From Helicobacter pametensis ATCC 51478 (lineage in GTDB: Bacteria; Campylobacterota; Campylobacteria; Campylobacterales; Helicobacteraceae): 64,000 nt of DNA. A model generated the notes under the pieces. It was not told the DNA's origin, ran no database searches, and worked only from the letters and a program-made list of their open reading frames with translations. The stretch lies in the NCBI RefSeq assembly GCF_000518225.1, contig NZ_KI912401.1, forward strand, positions 491,621 through 555,620. Reading direction: 5' to 3'. Made by a program: the position numbers and the translations under genes. Shown in pieces: positions 55,786-64,000 of the stretch; the stretch's first letter is position 1, and each line of letters starts with the position of its first letter.

Positions 55786-57759
55786 ATGCAACCAAAACAA
55801 AAGCGAGAAATCACCCTTCGCGGTCTTTTACTTGGAGTTTTCATCACATTGATCTTCACAACAGCCAATGTCTATCTTGGACTAAAAGTTGGACTGACAT
55901 TTGCCTCATCTATCCCAGCAGCTGTCCTTGCGATGGCTTTATTCAAACTCCTAGGCAATAGCAATATCTTAGAAAACAATATCGTGCAATCCCAAGTCTC
56001 AGCCGCAGGCACACTCTCTGCCACAGTCTTCATCATCCCCTCTTTATTCCTTGTGGGATATTGGAATGGTTTTGACTTTTGGCATACATTCCTCATCTGT
56101 GCGTGCGGAGGGATTTTGGGTGTTCTTTTCACCATTCCTTTTAGAATCGAACTTGTAGAAAAAAATAAGCTCCCCTATCCAGAGGGTCGTGCTGCTGCAG
56201 AAGTTTTAAAACTTGGGGACAAAAGAGAAAAGGGTTTCAAAGAGATGCTTCTTGGAGCCTCGCTCTCTTCTCTCTCTATCTTTCTTTCCCAAGGGATGCG
56301 CCTCACTTCAGATGGTTTTGGATATTTCTTTCATTTTGGAAAAGCCATTTTTCAAATCCCCATAGAATTCTCACTCGCACTTGTGGGTGCTGGATGGCTT
56401 GTGGGATTAAGTGTAGGAAGTGCGATTTTGTTTGGGATCATCTTAGCTTGGGGAATCCTTGTCCCCTACTTGAGTCTCCAAAATGCTGATTTTTCCCTCT
56501 TTATGAGCGCATCCTCACTCCTTCCATCTCATCATATTGCATCTGAAGTTCTTGAAAAATTTGGCACTCAAGTCTGGCAAGATCAGGTGCGCTTCATCGG
56601 TGTAGGAGTGATTGGAATCTCAGCGATCTGGACTCTTATCATGATGCTCAAACCCACATTTATCGGACTTAAAAACTCTTTTATCATTCAGACCAATGCC
56701 CCTCAAGATATTCCACTCAAATGGATGGCATTGATCTTTTTTGTCATCATCATACTTCTTGTAGGGATTTTTTATCAATTTGTTTCTGATGTTTCTTTTT
56801 CTCCATTGATTGCTTGGAGTCTTATTTTGATCACTTGTTTTGGCTCTGTATTGATTGGATTTTTTGTCTCTGCCACATGTGGCTATATGGCAGGACTTGT
56901 AGGATCTTCTTCAAGCCCAATCTCAGGAATCGGAATCATTGGAGTTGTTTTGCTTTCATTGGTCATTTTGGGGGTTGCCAACTTTTACTCTCTTGATGTG
57001 CTTGGTGAAAATGCACGATTTTTCACAGCACTTGCCCTATTTTCTACCTCTGTTGTGATCGCAATTGCCACCATTGCCAATGACAATCTCCAAGATCTCA
57101 AAACAGGCCAGCTTGTAGGCGCAACACCTTGGAAGCAAGAATTTATTCTCATCATTGGTTGTATCGTAGGAGCTTCTGTGATCGCTCCAGTGCTCAACTT
57201 ACTCTATGAAGCCTATGGATTTGTAGGACATCTTCCACGAGAGGGGATGAGTGAGGTCAATGCTCTAAGTGTGCCTCAAGCCCTTCTTATGAGTTCAATC
57301 GCTCAAGGAATCTTCAAAAATACTCTAGACTGGTTTCATATCGGTATAGGGGTAATGCTTGGGATTGCTTTGATCATCTTGGATTTTTTTACCAAAAAGA
57401 AGCATATCTCCTTCCCTCCTCTTGCAATTGGTATGGGAATCTATCTCCCACCCATTGTGACGATTCCGATCTTCTTTGGGGCGCTTTTGGCTTATTTTGC
57501 TTCCAAGCAAATCCCAGAACATCAAAAAGCAAACTTCAAGCGCCAAGGGATTTTGCTCTCATCCGGTCTGATTGTGGGAGAGAGCTTGATGGGAATCATT
57601 CTTGCAGCCATCATTGTGATCTCTATTGGCAATGGAGGGGATGGTGCCTTTTTAGATTTAAGTGCTTTCACTCACGGGATCGATAAAGTTCTAGGCTTTA
57701 CTTTCTTTGTGATCGCTCTAGTCATTATCTACAGATCCCTCACACGATCCAATCAATAG
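55786..57759 (+). CDS. OPT family oligopeptide transporter
   Basis: 657 residues with about 15-16 membrane spans. Family features: LRGLLLGVFITLIFTTANVYLGLKVGLT at the start, NNIVQSQVSAAGTLSATVFIIPSLF near 65, LPYPEGRAAAEVLKLG near 130, GLVGSSSSPISGIGIIG near 370 and a run of paired helices to the end. Bacterial OPT members carry oligopeptides or metal-peptide complexes; the substrate is unknown. AAAGGA precedes the ATG. First of a three-gene plus-strand operon with the small membrane protein and rsmE. Confidence 0.9.
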   Translation: MQPKQKREITLRGLLLGVFITLIFTTANVYLGLKVGLTFASSIPAAVLAMALFKLLGNSNILENNIVQSQVSAAGTLSATVFIIPSLFLVGYWNGFDFWHTFLICACGGILGVLFTIPFRIELVEKNKLPYPEGRAAAEVLKLGDKREKGFKEMLLGASLSSLSIFLSQGMRLTSDGFGYFFHFGKAIFQIPIEFSLALVGAGWLVGLSVGSAILFGIILAWGILVPYLSLQNADFSLFMSASSLLPSHHIASEVLEKFGTQVWQDQVRFIGVGVIGISAIWTLIMMLKPTFIGLKNSFIIQTNAPQDIPLKWMALIFFVIIILLVGIFYQFVSDVSFSPLIAWSLILITCFGSVLIGFFVSATCGYMAGLVGSSSSPISGIGIIGVVLLSLVILGVANFYSLDVLGENARFFTALALFSTSVVIAIATIANDNLQDLKTGQLVGATPWKQEFILIIGCIVGASVIAPVLNLLYEAYGFVGHLPREGMSEVNALSVPQALLMSSIAQGIFKNTLDWFHIGIGVMLGIALIILDFFTKKKHISFPPLAIGMGIYLPPIVTIPIFFGALLAYFASKQIPEHQKANFKRQGILLSSGLIVGESLMGIILAAIIVISIGNGGDGAFLDLSAFTHGIDKVLGFTFFVIALVIIYRSLTRSNQ

Positions 57760-57769
57760 GAGATAAACC

Positions 57770-58192
57770 ATGGAAGAACTCAACGCGATGCAACAAGCTT
57801 TCTCAGATCTCGTGTTTTATCATGCCTTTTTTAGTGCTTTTTTTGCCTTTCCTTTCGCACTCAATCTCTTCACACTCTTCGCCTATAAAAATTTTGCCTC
57901 ACTCAACAAAAAAATCTGGTACACCATGCCTTTGATCTTTTTTTTGCTATCCATCGCATTTCTAAGTGGGATCAATGTCTCCATCACACAAAATCTCTAT
58001 ACCTCACCATTTGTCATAGGGATGTGGGCTTATTGGCTCTTTGTCTTATGTGGAGAAATCATCAGGATCAAAATCCTCAAAGTCGCAAGACGCACCAATG
58101 AGCAAGCCATGCTCAAATATGTCAGATTCTGCAAAATTCTCTATAGTCTCAACCTCCTAGGCTTTGCACTTCTATTTTTTGGGAGCCATTGA
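57770..58192 (+). CDS. Small four-span membrane protein of unknown function
   Basis: 140 residues, four hydrophobic segments (AFFSAFFAFPFALNLFTLFAY near 20, MPLIFFLLSIAFLSGI near 50, PFVIGMWAYWLFVLCGEI near 77, LYSLNLLGFALLFFGS near 122) with a basic loop before the last (KVARRTNEQAMLKYVRF). AGGAGATAAACC precedes the ATG. It starts 10 bases after the OPT gene and its stop overlaps the rsmE start. No family is recognised. Confidence 0.8.
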   Translation: MEELNAMQQAFSDLVFYHAFFSAFFAFPFALNLFTLFAYKNFASLNKKIWYTMPLIFFLLSIAFLSGINVSITQNLYTSPFVIGMWAYWLFVLCGEIIRIKILKVARRTNEQAMLKYVRFCKILYSLNLLGFALLFFGSH

Positions 58193-58866
58193 TGCAATTT
58201 CTCTATCACCCAAATGCTGGAGATCAAACCATTCTGATCCAAGGAGAACAATTCATCCATCTCTACAAATCAAGACGCACCAAACACACCCAAGTCCTCT
58301 ATCTAAGAAATCTTTGTGATGATCAACTCTATCAATACAAACAAACACAAATTGACAAAAAAAGTGCCACACTTACACTCCACACACAAATCCACTCACC
58401 CAACACACCCACTCATCACTCACACATCATCCTAGCCCGAATCGATTCCAAATCTTTGCAAAAGGCTCTCCCATTTCTCAATGAGCTTGGTCTTTCCAAA
58501 CTCACTCTTTTCTTTGCTGACTACTCTCAAAGAAATGAAAAACTCGAACTAGACAAAATAGAAAAAATCCTCATCAACTCATCCCAACAATGCGGAAGAA
58601 GCGACAAAGTCCAGCTAGAAATCCTAGAAAACCTCGATAGTGTTTTGATGCTTTATCCCCAAATTGCCCTCTTTGACTTTGGAGGACGCAAGCTCACCTC
58701 ACACCCAAAACTCCCTATCCTAATCGGTCCAGAAGGAGGATTTAGCCCAAAAGAAAAAGAGCGACTTAGACATCTCCCGACTTATTCCACACAAGAATCA
58801 ATGATCTTGCGCTCTGAGAGTGCATGCATCTATGTCGCAAGTCTATTGCAAGCATTGCATCGATAA
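58192..58866 (+). CDS. rsmE: 16S rRNA (uracil(1498)-N3)-methyltransferase RsmE
   Basis: 224 residues. SPOUT motifs: LPILIGPEGGFSPKEKERL near 178 and ILRSESACIYVASLLQ near the C-terminus; ILINSSQQCGRSDKVQL near 128 is also typical. The ATG chosen overlaps the preceding stop (TGATG). There is no clear terminator before the tRNA gene on the opposite strand. Confidence 0.93.
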   Translation: MQFLYHPNAGDQTILIQGEQFIHLYKSRRTKHTQVLYLRNLCDDQLYQYKQTQIDKKSATLTLHTQIHSPNTPTHHSHIILARIDSKSLQKALPFLNELGLSKLTLFFADYSQRNEKLELDKIEKILINSSQQCGRSDKVQLEILENLDSVLMLYPQIALFDFGGRKLTSHPKLPILIGPEGGFSPKEKERLRHLPTYSTQESMILRSESACIYVASLLQALHR

Positions 58867-58912
58867 AATATTTAGATTTGTTTGATTTGATATTGGAAGA
58901 AAATGAAGTCTT

Positions 58913-58990
58913 TGGTGTCAAGGGGGGGACTTGAACCCCCGACCTCCGGCTTATGAGACCAGCGCTCTAAACCAGCTGAGCTACCCTGAC
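58913..58990 (-). tRNA. tRNA with CAU anticodon (elongator Met, or Ile2)
   Basis: A full cloverleaf on the minus strand: acceptor GTCAGGG/CCTTGAC, D arm GCTC/GAGC, anticodon loop CTCATAA with CAT, T arm GGGGG-TTCAAGT-CCCCC, discriminator A and an encoded CCA. The first pair G-C excludes the initiator, which has an unpaired first position. Met or lysidine-modified Ile2 cannot be separated by eye. A good promoter lies just upstream. Confidence 0.93.
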
Positions 58991-59003
58991 ACACAAAGGC
59001 GGA

Positions 59004-59033
59004 ATTCTATCAGAAAAAATTTCAAAAAGTCAA
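59004..59033 (-). promoter_or_regulatory. Promoter of the tRNA gene
   Basis: On the minus strand TTGACT and TAGAAT are separated by 18 bases, and TAGAAT ends 13 bases before the mature 5' end. This is the closest match to a full -35/-10 promoter that I found in the window. Confidence 0.55.
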
Positions 59034-59155
59034 TAAATCATAAAAGCTCACAACCTTTGACACTTTTTCTCCATCAAATCTCCAAAAACTATTTGATCCT
59101 ATTTAGTATTTGATCCAAATTCTAGTTTGTAAATAAAAATTCCTGATTTTTATTG

Positions 59156-59161
59156 TATAGT
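59156..59161 (+). promoter_or_regulatory. Candidate -10 box for the autotransporter gene
   Basis: TATAGT preceded by TTG, 64 bases before the ATG of the autotransporter; AAGGA lies seven bases before that ATG, so the leader is intact. Assigned by eye. Confidence 0.4.
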
Positions 59162-59225
59162 CCCGCCGCTTTTTATGGACTCATCCTAATACAAGCAAAT
59201 ATATCAAATAGACAAGGAAATAAAT

Positions 59226-62200
59226 ATGAAACATCCTAAGCTTCCAAATTATATAGGGGGGGGGGGATAAATCATTCTAAGACTTCAGGTCTTTTCAAAC
59301 CACTGATTGCTAGTTCTCTAGCACTGACACTTTCTAGCTCTTTTGTGATGGCAAATACCTGTGCTTCAACACAATCAAATGGCAATAATCGACCGATCTT
59401 TTGCGTAGATGGAGTGGATAAAAGTAGCGAAGCTTATAAAGCAGGATCATCATCAGGACCAAACAATCTGACTTGGGATACGGTAGACGCAAATGGGGGT
59501 ACAAGTGATAGTAGTGGTAACTACTATACCCCCACCGTAACTCCTACTTGGAGTCTTCCAGGTGGTGGCACTAAAACTCCAGTCAATCTATACATCCAAT
59601 TTGACTCACCATCCACTTCTGATACACCCACTCAAGATCCATACTTCAATGGAGCGAGAACTATTCACACAAGTGGAGACAAAGTCGAGCTCAAAATCAC
59701 TGATGGAAAAGGTTTAAGATTGGGTGAGACGATGAATGACGATCAGATTAAGGAAGGACATATATCAAACACTCTGCGAGTAAACTACGGTTACGAAGCA
59801 GACAAGACATTTATCCTAGACATCGGTGCTCCAACAGGAGGGGGTCCCTCTCTGATTGGAAATATTGAAATCCAGAATCAATCAACAAATCGGGGTCTCC
59901 TTGATACCTTCACTGCCACTTTGGGCAAGGGGATGAAGGGAAGTATCTGGCTCATAGATGCTTCTGGCAATAACACAGTCAAGATCAAAGAAGGCAATCT
60001 TGAAGGAAATATCCGGACTGGCTTTTGGCATCGGGATGGCAAAGAGCACATAAATAGCAAAATCACCATCGATTTCACAGATAACTCATCTGGAAGAATC
60101 ATAGGGGATATTTTCAACGCCGATCAGACTACTAATGATCAAACTACTCAACAATCCCCAACTCAAAATCGATATCACCACCTAGCCGTGACAGTCAAAA
60201 ACGGAGGGTTACAAGGGAATGTCCGTGATTTTACAGTTTATGGAAACCAGATAGGAAATCTCTCTGTCACTTTTGAAGAGGGTGCTACGATGCATGGAAA
60301 TATCATGGGTGGAACTGGTGGACCAAGTGCTAGCTCAAACACAGGAAACGACCATCAGAAAAAGATCGTGACCTTCAAGGGTGCGAGCTCAGCTAGCACG
60401 ATCGTGATGACTGGAGACATCATCTCCTATGGGACTGGATCCACAAATGGCAATAACTCTGATTACACCAAAGCCGGAAACCATGTCACATTTGAAAAAG
60501 GTTCGATGAGAGGAAGTATCCTCGCCTCTCTTGGTATCGGCAATGGACAGTCTGGCGGCAACGGAACAGGGACTACTACAAACTATGGTCAAGGCTACAA
60601 CAATATTATCTTCAAACAAGATGGAGCGATGATCACCTCCTCATGGGGAGCTTCTCCCAAAAAAATAGATAGCATTTTCACAGAAGGTGGGAGAAATGAC
60701 ATCACTTTTGAAGGAAACGGGACAATCGATGTCTTTGTCGGAGCAACAAAAAAGAGTGTGAGCAATGGTGCAACTATAAGCAGCAAAGGACATGCGACTA
60801 ACCTTATCACTTTCAAATCAAATGGAACACTCACCAAAGATGTCAAAGCGAGCAATAGTGGCTACAATGTCTTCAATCTTGGAACCTCTGGCAAATCCCT
60901 AGACATCCAAGGTGCTTTCAATGCTGTAGGAGGTAGTAGTAGTAGGGGACGCAATATCATCTATCTTGGTGGCATTAGTGAGACTGCATCAAGCACTCAA
61001 AATACTAATGGCGGGACCTACACTCTCAAAAATACCAAAGGTGGAACCATTACTTTCACTGGGACCAATGGAAGTGGGAATAATGTTGGACAAAATCTCA
61101 TCAGTTTTAAAGAGGATGGTGCAACACTTCACATCGGAGACAATGGTAGGGGAACACTCCTCACCACTGGAGGACACACCATCATCAATGATGGCTATGA
61201 TACAAATGGCTCAGGTACTCCCCAAAACAGAATCGAGACCAAATCCGGAATCACAGTCGTTGCACACACCATCAAAGCTGCCGGTAAGAATAGTGAAACC
61301 AATAACGGAGCTCAAAACAAACTAGAACTCCAACACGGAAAGTTTAGTCAAATCATCGCAACTGGAACCCATGATCAAAACACCCTAATCTTCACCGCTG
61401 ATAATGGCAATGCTACCGCCGCTAGAAACGATGGAGCTAGCAACGGCACTCTCAGTGCTCAATCTGGGGACACGATCACTTTTAACTCCAATTCCTCCGA
61501 TTCAAGCAATAACAGCAAAAATATCATCACATTCCAAGGTAAAAATGGAAATTCACAACTTCAATCAGCAACTCTCACCATCGGACCCAATGGATCCAGT
61601 GACAAATACCACACCCTCCACACAACAGGTGGAACTACAGAAATCAATTTCAGAGCAGATGGAAATAGTAGTAGTAGTAAAACTATCGAAAATAGCACGC
61701 TCAAAGGAAATATCCTCACCACAGGTGGGCAAACTTCGATCACTTTCAGTGGAAATGGCACCATCCAAGGCAGTATCAAATCTCAAGGTGGACAAAACCA
61801 AATCACTCTTGAAAATCAAGGCAAATCCCTAGATCTCCAAGCAACCCTAGATGCTACATCCACAGGGACAAACACTATCAAGCTTGGAAATGGAACCAAT
61901 GGCAATGGAACCTACACCATCAAAAATGGTAGCAGTGGAAATGGTGGTAATGGGATGGTCACCTTCACAGGAAGCAGAAGCCCAAATGGAAGCGAAGGAA
62001 CTGGTGTCAATGTCGGAAAAAATATCATTGAGTTCAAAAAAGAAACTCAAACTCTAAAGATTGGAGATAATGGAACTGGTGGGATCCTCACCACAGGTGG
62101 AGAAACTCTCATCAATATGACTAAATCTAGCACCATTCAACTTGCCATTCTTGAAGCCACTGGGACCAATGGTCAGCAATATGCTGAAAACATCATCAGT

Positions 62201-64000
62201 CTCAATAGAACCAATGGCAGTGGCAGCGGTGAAAACTACACCATCAAAAATGGAGATTCTAATGGAACAGTCGCGTTCAAAGGAAACAATTACGGCTTCA
62301 ACACCATTAAATTCACTCAAGACAACCAAACTCTAAAGATTGGAGATGGTAACGGAACGGCTAAAATCAGCACAGAGAGTGGAAACACTGTCTTTAAACT
62401 TGCAAAAACCTCTACCATCCAAGGAACTATCGAGACTAGCAAGGATGGCTCGACAAGATTTGATTTCGCTAATCCAAATGGAGCTTCAAGAGAAGCTGAG
62501 AGAAATGGTAATGTTTCCAAACTCACTCTCAAAGGCACGATCACTGCAAAAGATGGAGGTGAAAATATCTTTGATTTCACTAAAAAGGGAAGTTATGAGA
62601 TCAGTAAAGATCCTAGCAATGGAACAGCCACCATCAAAGCAGATACAGGTGGGAAAAACATCTTCTCTATTCGAGATGAAGGCGATACTACTCTAACTTT
62701 CAATCAAGTCACATTTACAGGAGATGGCACACATCATTTCTCTTTTGACAATAGCACAGCACAACTCACACTAAAAGGAACAGCTGTAACTGGAGATAAT
62801 GCTGGATTCTATGTCGCTGCTGCAACTGCTGAAGCAGCAGCTCCAACAACAGCCACAAACACAGGAGCTCATATCTCCTTTGACTTCAATTCTGGTGGGA
62901 TACTCAATAACTCCGTCAAAACACAAAATGGAAGTAATGCAACCACAACTTTCACAGTGGGTGCAGGACAAACTGGGACAGTGAATGGCAGTATCACCAC
63001 TGCGGGTGGAACGACAAATATTGATTTCACTTCCAATGGCTCTACACTTAGAATCCTAGGCAAGACTACAAATGCAGGAACTAATGGAGTGAGCGTTGCA
63101 GCTGGAACTACCGGTGGATCTATCAACACCACAGGTGGAACCACAAACATCAATATCAAATCAAGTGGTATCAACTCCACTCTTGATGTGAAGACTATTG
63201 AAACCAATGGGACTGGTAGAACTACTGGAAGCACCACCATCACCTTTGCTAATGGTGTCTCTAGCTCTACACTTAATCTCAAGGGAGATAAATTCACTAT
63301 CACTACGATTGATAAAGGTGATGGAAGATCCAATGTGATCAATCTCACAGATTCTGCAAGAAGTTCATTCCAAGCAGACAAAGATAGAAAAGATTTCCGT
63401 GTCCTAGAAGTAGGAGGTGGAGTCAAAGGAAATGGTGAGACCACAGTCCTCCTCTATGCCAATCCTCATGCTGAGCAAAACAATGGAACAAAGATCGGTG
63501 GGCAAGCCATTACTGGAAATTCACAACAAGCACTCCAAGCAGTAGCTAGTGGTGGTACTGGTAACACCTACGGCAAATATGCCTACTCAGATCGCTTGAT
63601 CATTGAAGGAAGTGGTGCTAATGGTGGCAAATCTCCTATCAATATTGGAGTGATCTTTGATGATGGTGTCAAGCTTGAAGAGATCAAATACAATGGAGGA
63701 GGCACAAACAAAAAAGAAAATATCGCAGTCGCCACTGTGAAAGATAACTCTGGAGTAAATGTCCAAGCAGTAGATACAGTCTTAGGATTTGATGTGGCTC
63801 GTGTCACACTCACAGAAGAGAAGACAACCAAAGCAGGAGCCATAAATGGTGGTACTGGTAATGGCTACACCACTTACTTTGTAGGAAGTGCTAGAAGTAT
63901 GGGGATCTTAGAAGCAGATCAAGTAGTCATGGCTTCTGCTGTCACACTCAACCTTGATCTCTATCTTGCTAACTTCAACTCCTTAAATAAAAGAATGGGA
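59226..64000 (+). CDS. Phase-variable autotransporter, frame-shifted OFF by a G11 run (3' end cut by window)
   Basis: ATG with a good ribosome site encodes MKHPKLPNYIGGGG and then a stop, because the G run is 11 long. With 12 or 9 G the frame continues through INHSKTSGLFKPLIASSLAL and TLSSSFVMANTCA, a plausible long signal peptide, and stays open to the window end with no stop in about 1,580 codons. The passenger is Gly/Asn/Thr/Ser-rich with repeated short strands (TTGGTTNI, GNGTI, KIGDNGTG) as in right-handed beta-helix passengers. The segment LDLYLANFNSLNKRMG at the edge resembles the lead-in to Helicobacter autotransporter barrels, so the transporter domain should follow. Distant to VacA and Hsr-type surface proteins. 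Function unknown; an assembly error in the run is the other explanation. Confidence 0.85.
59256..59266 (+). repeat. G11 run within the autotransporter start region
   Basis: Eleven G beginning at codon 11 of the autotransporter. The frame is closed at lengths 11 (TAA at once) and 10 (TAA four codons on), and open at 9 and 12. This is the arrangement of a slipped-strand translational switch. Confidence 0.85.
60890..62400 (+). repeat. Large imperfect repeats in the autotransporter passenger
   Basis: A unit of about 100 residues starting GKSLDIQG near 60890 recurs as GKSLDLQA near 61820, each running through TYT(L/I)KN, TFTG, NVG(Q/K)N, LHIGDNG or LKIGDNG and TTGG. A third, partial unit ends near 62400 (YTIKNGDSNG, TLKIGDGNG). 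Shorter TTGG-T-I motifs recur to about 63150. The same near-identical coding words (GCAAATCCCTAGA, AACTCTAAAGATTGGAGAT) appear at DNA level. Confidence 0.7.

Noticed and set aside
61404..61832. Plus-strand ORFs in another frame of the autotransporter
   Set aside because: They lie in a shifted frame of the same repetitive sequence, while the main frame is open without a stop throughout.
62869..63444. Minus-strand 191-codon ORF opposite the autotransporter (and similar ones from 59.9 to 63.8 kb)
   Set aside because: They are mirror frames of a low-complexity Gly/Asn/Thr-rich coding strand, rich in Val/Ser/Leu, with no ribosome sites or recognisable domains.

Overview
The window reads as chromosomal DNA of a Helicobacter species other than H. 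pylori. Coding density is high, base composition is AT-rich, and there are many 4-base ATGA start/stop overlaps. Several markers are confined to or typical of Campylobacterota: HobA, the short delta-prime clamp-loader subunit, BioV, the SorAB-type sulfite dehydrogenase, and a giant Helicobacter-type autotransporter. Many gene blocks keep the order I recall from H. pylori: pheS-pheT-aroA-ispH-rpsA; nudH-lysC-hobA-holB-folP; rpsP-khpA-rimM-trmD-rplS; tgt / COG3400-aroB-mscS-mtaB-ftsH-like; truB-csrA-ispE-smpB-exbB-exbD-rpmH-rnpA-yidD-yidC-jag-mnmE. The blocks are joined differently, and genes H. pylori lacks or that I do not associate with it are added (AraC regulator, SorAB, OPT transporter, YhhQ). 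The species cannot be fixed from sequence alone.

Layout. 1-4.5 kb: the 3' part of an McrC-like restriction gene, an outer-membrane beta-barrel protein overlapping gap, then a BI-1 family membrane protein. 4.5-12.1 kb: a minus-strand operon pheS-pheT-aroA-ispH-rpsA plus a small membrane-anchored protein. 12.2-18.1 kb: a HIT protein, convergent hemW, then nudH-lysC-hobA-holB-folP and an unknown gene. 18.2-20.2 kb: the rpsP-rplS ribosome operon on the minus strand. 20.4-28.3 kb: a class V aminotransferase, lon, bamD, fliW-proC-miaA and a cation-coupled symporter. 28.4-33.0 kb: an apparent operon, tgt / radical SAM / YhhQ / M48 protease / prmC, that looks like queuosine salvage joined to housekeeping genes. 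33.1-40.5 kb: COG3400-aroB-mscS-mtaB-ftsH-like-bioV. 40.5-49.9 kb: the long minus-strand truB-to-mnmE series. 50-58.9 kb: an MFS exporter with ttcA, an AraC regulator with a periplasmic beta-propeller protein, sorB-sorA, an OPT transporter, a small membrane protein and rsmE. 58.9-64 kb: a tRNA with a CAU anticodon, then an autotransporter running off the right edge.

The most striking item is the autotransporter. Its ATG, ribosome binding site and signal peptide are separated from about 1,580 open codons by an 11-G run. As written the gene stops 14 codons after its ATG, whereas 12 (or 9) G would restore a signal peptide and the full frame. This is the structure of a phase-variable surface gene in the OFF state, and ordinary gene calling would miss it because the long frame contains no start codon before the mature domain. 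Two more G runs (G8 and G11) and a TC repeat beside a split small reading frame lie in other intergenic gaps. Paired regulatory partners also occur in the window: FliW with CsrA, and KhpA with KhpB (Jag). No CRISPR array, insertion sequence, rRNA or prophage was seen.
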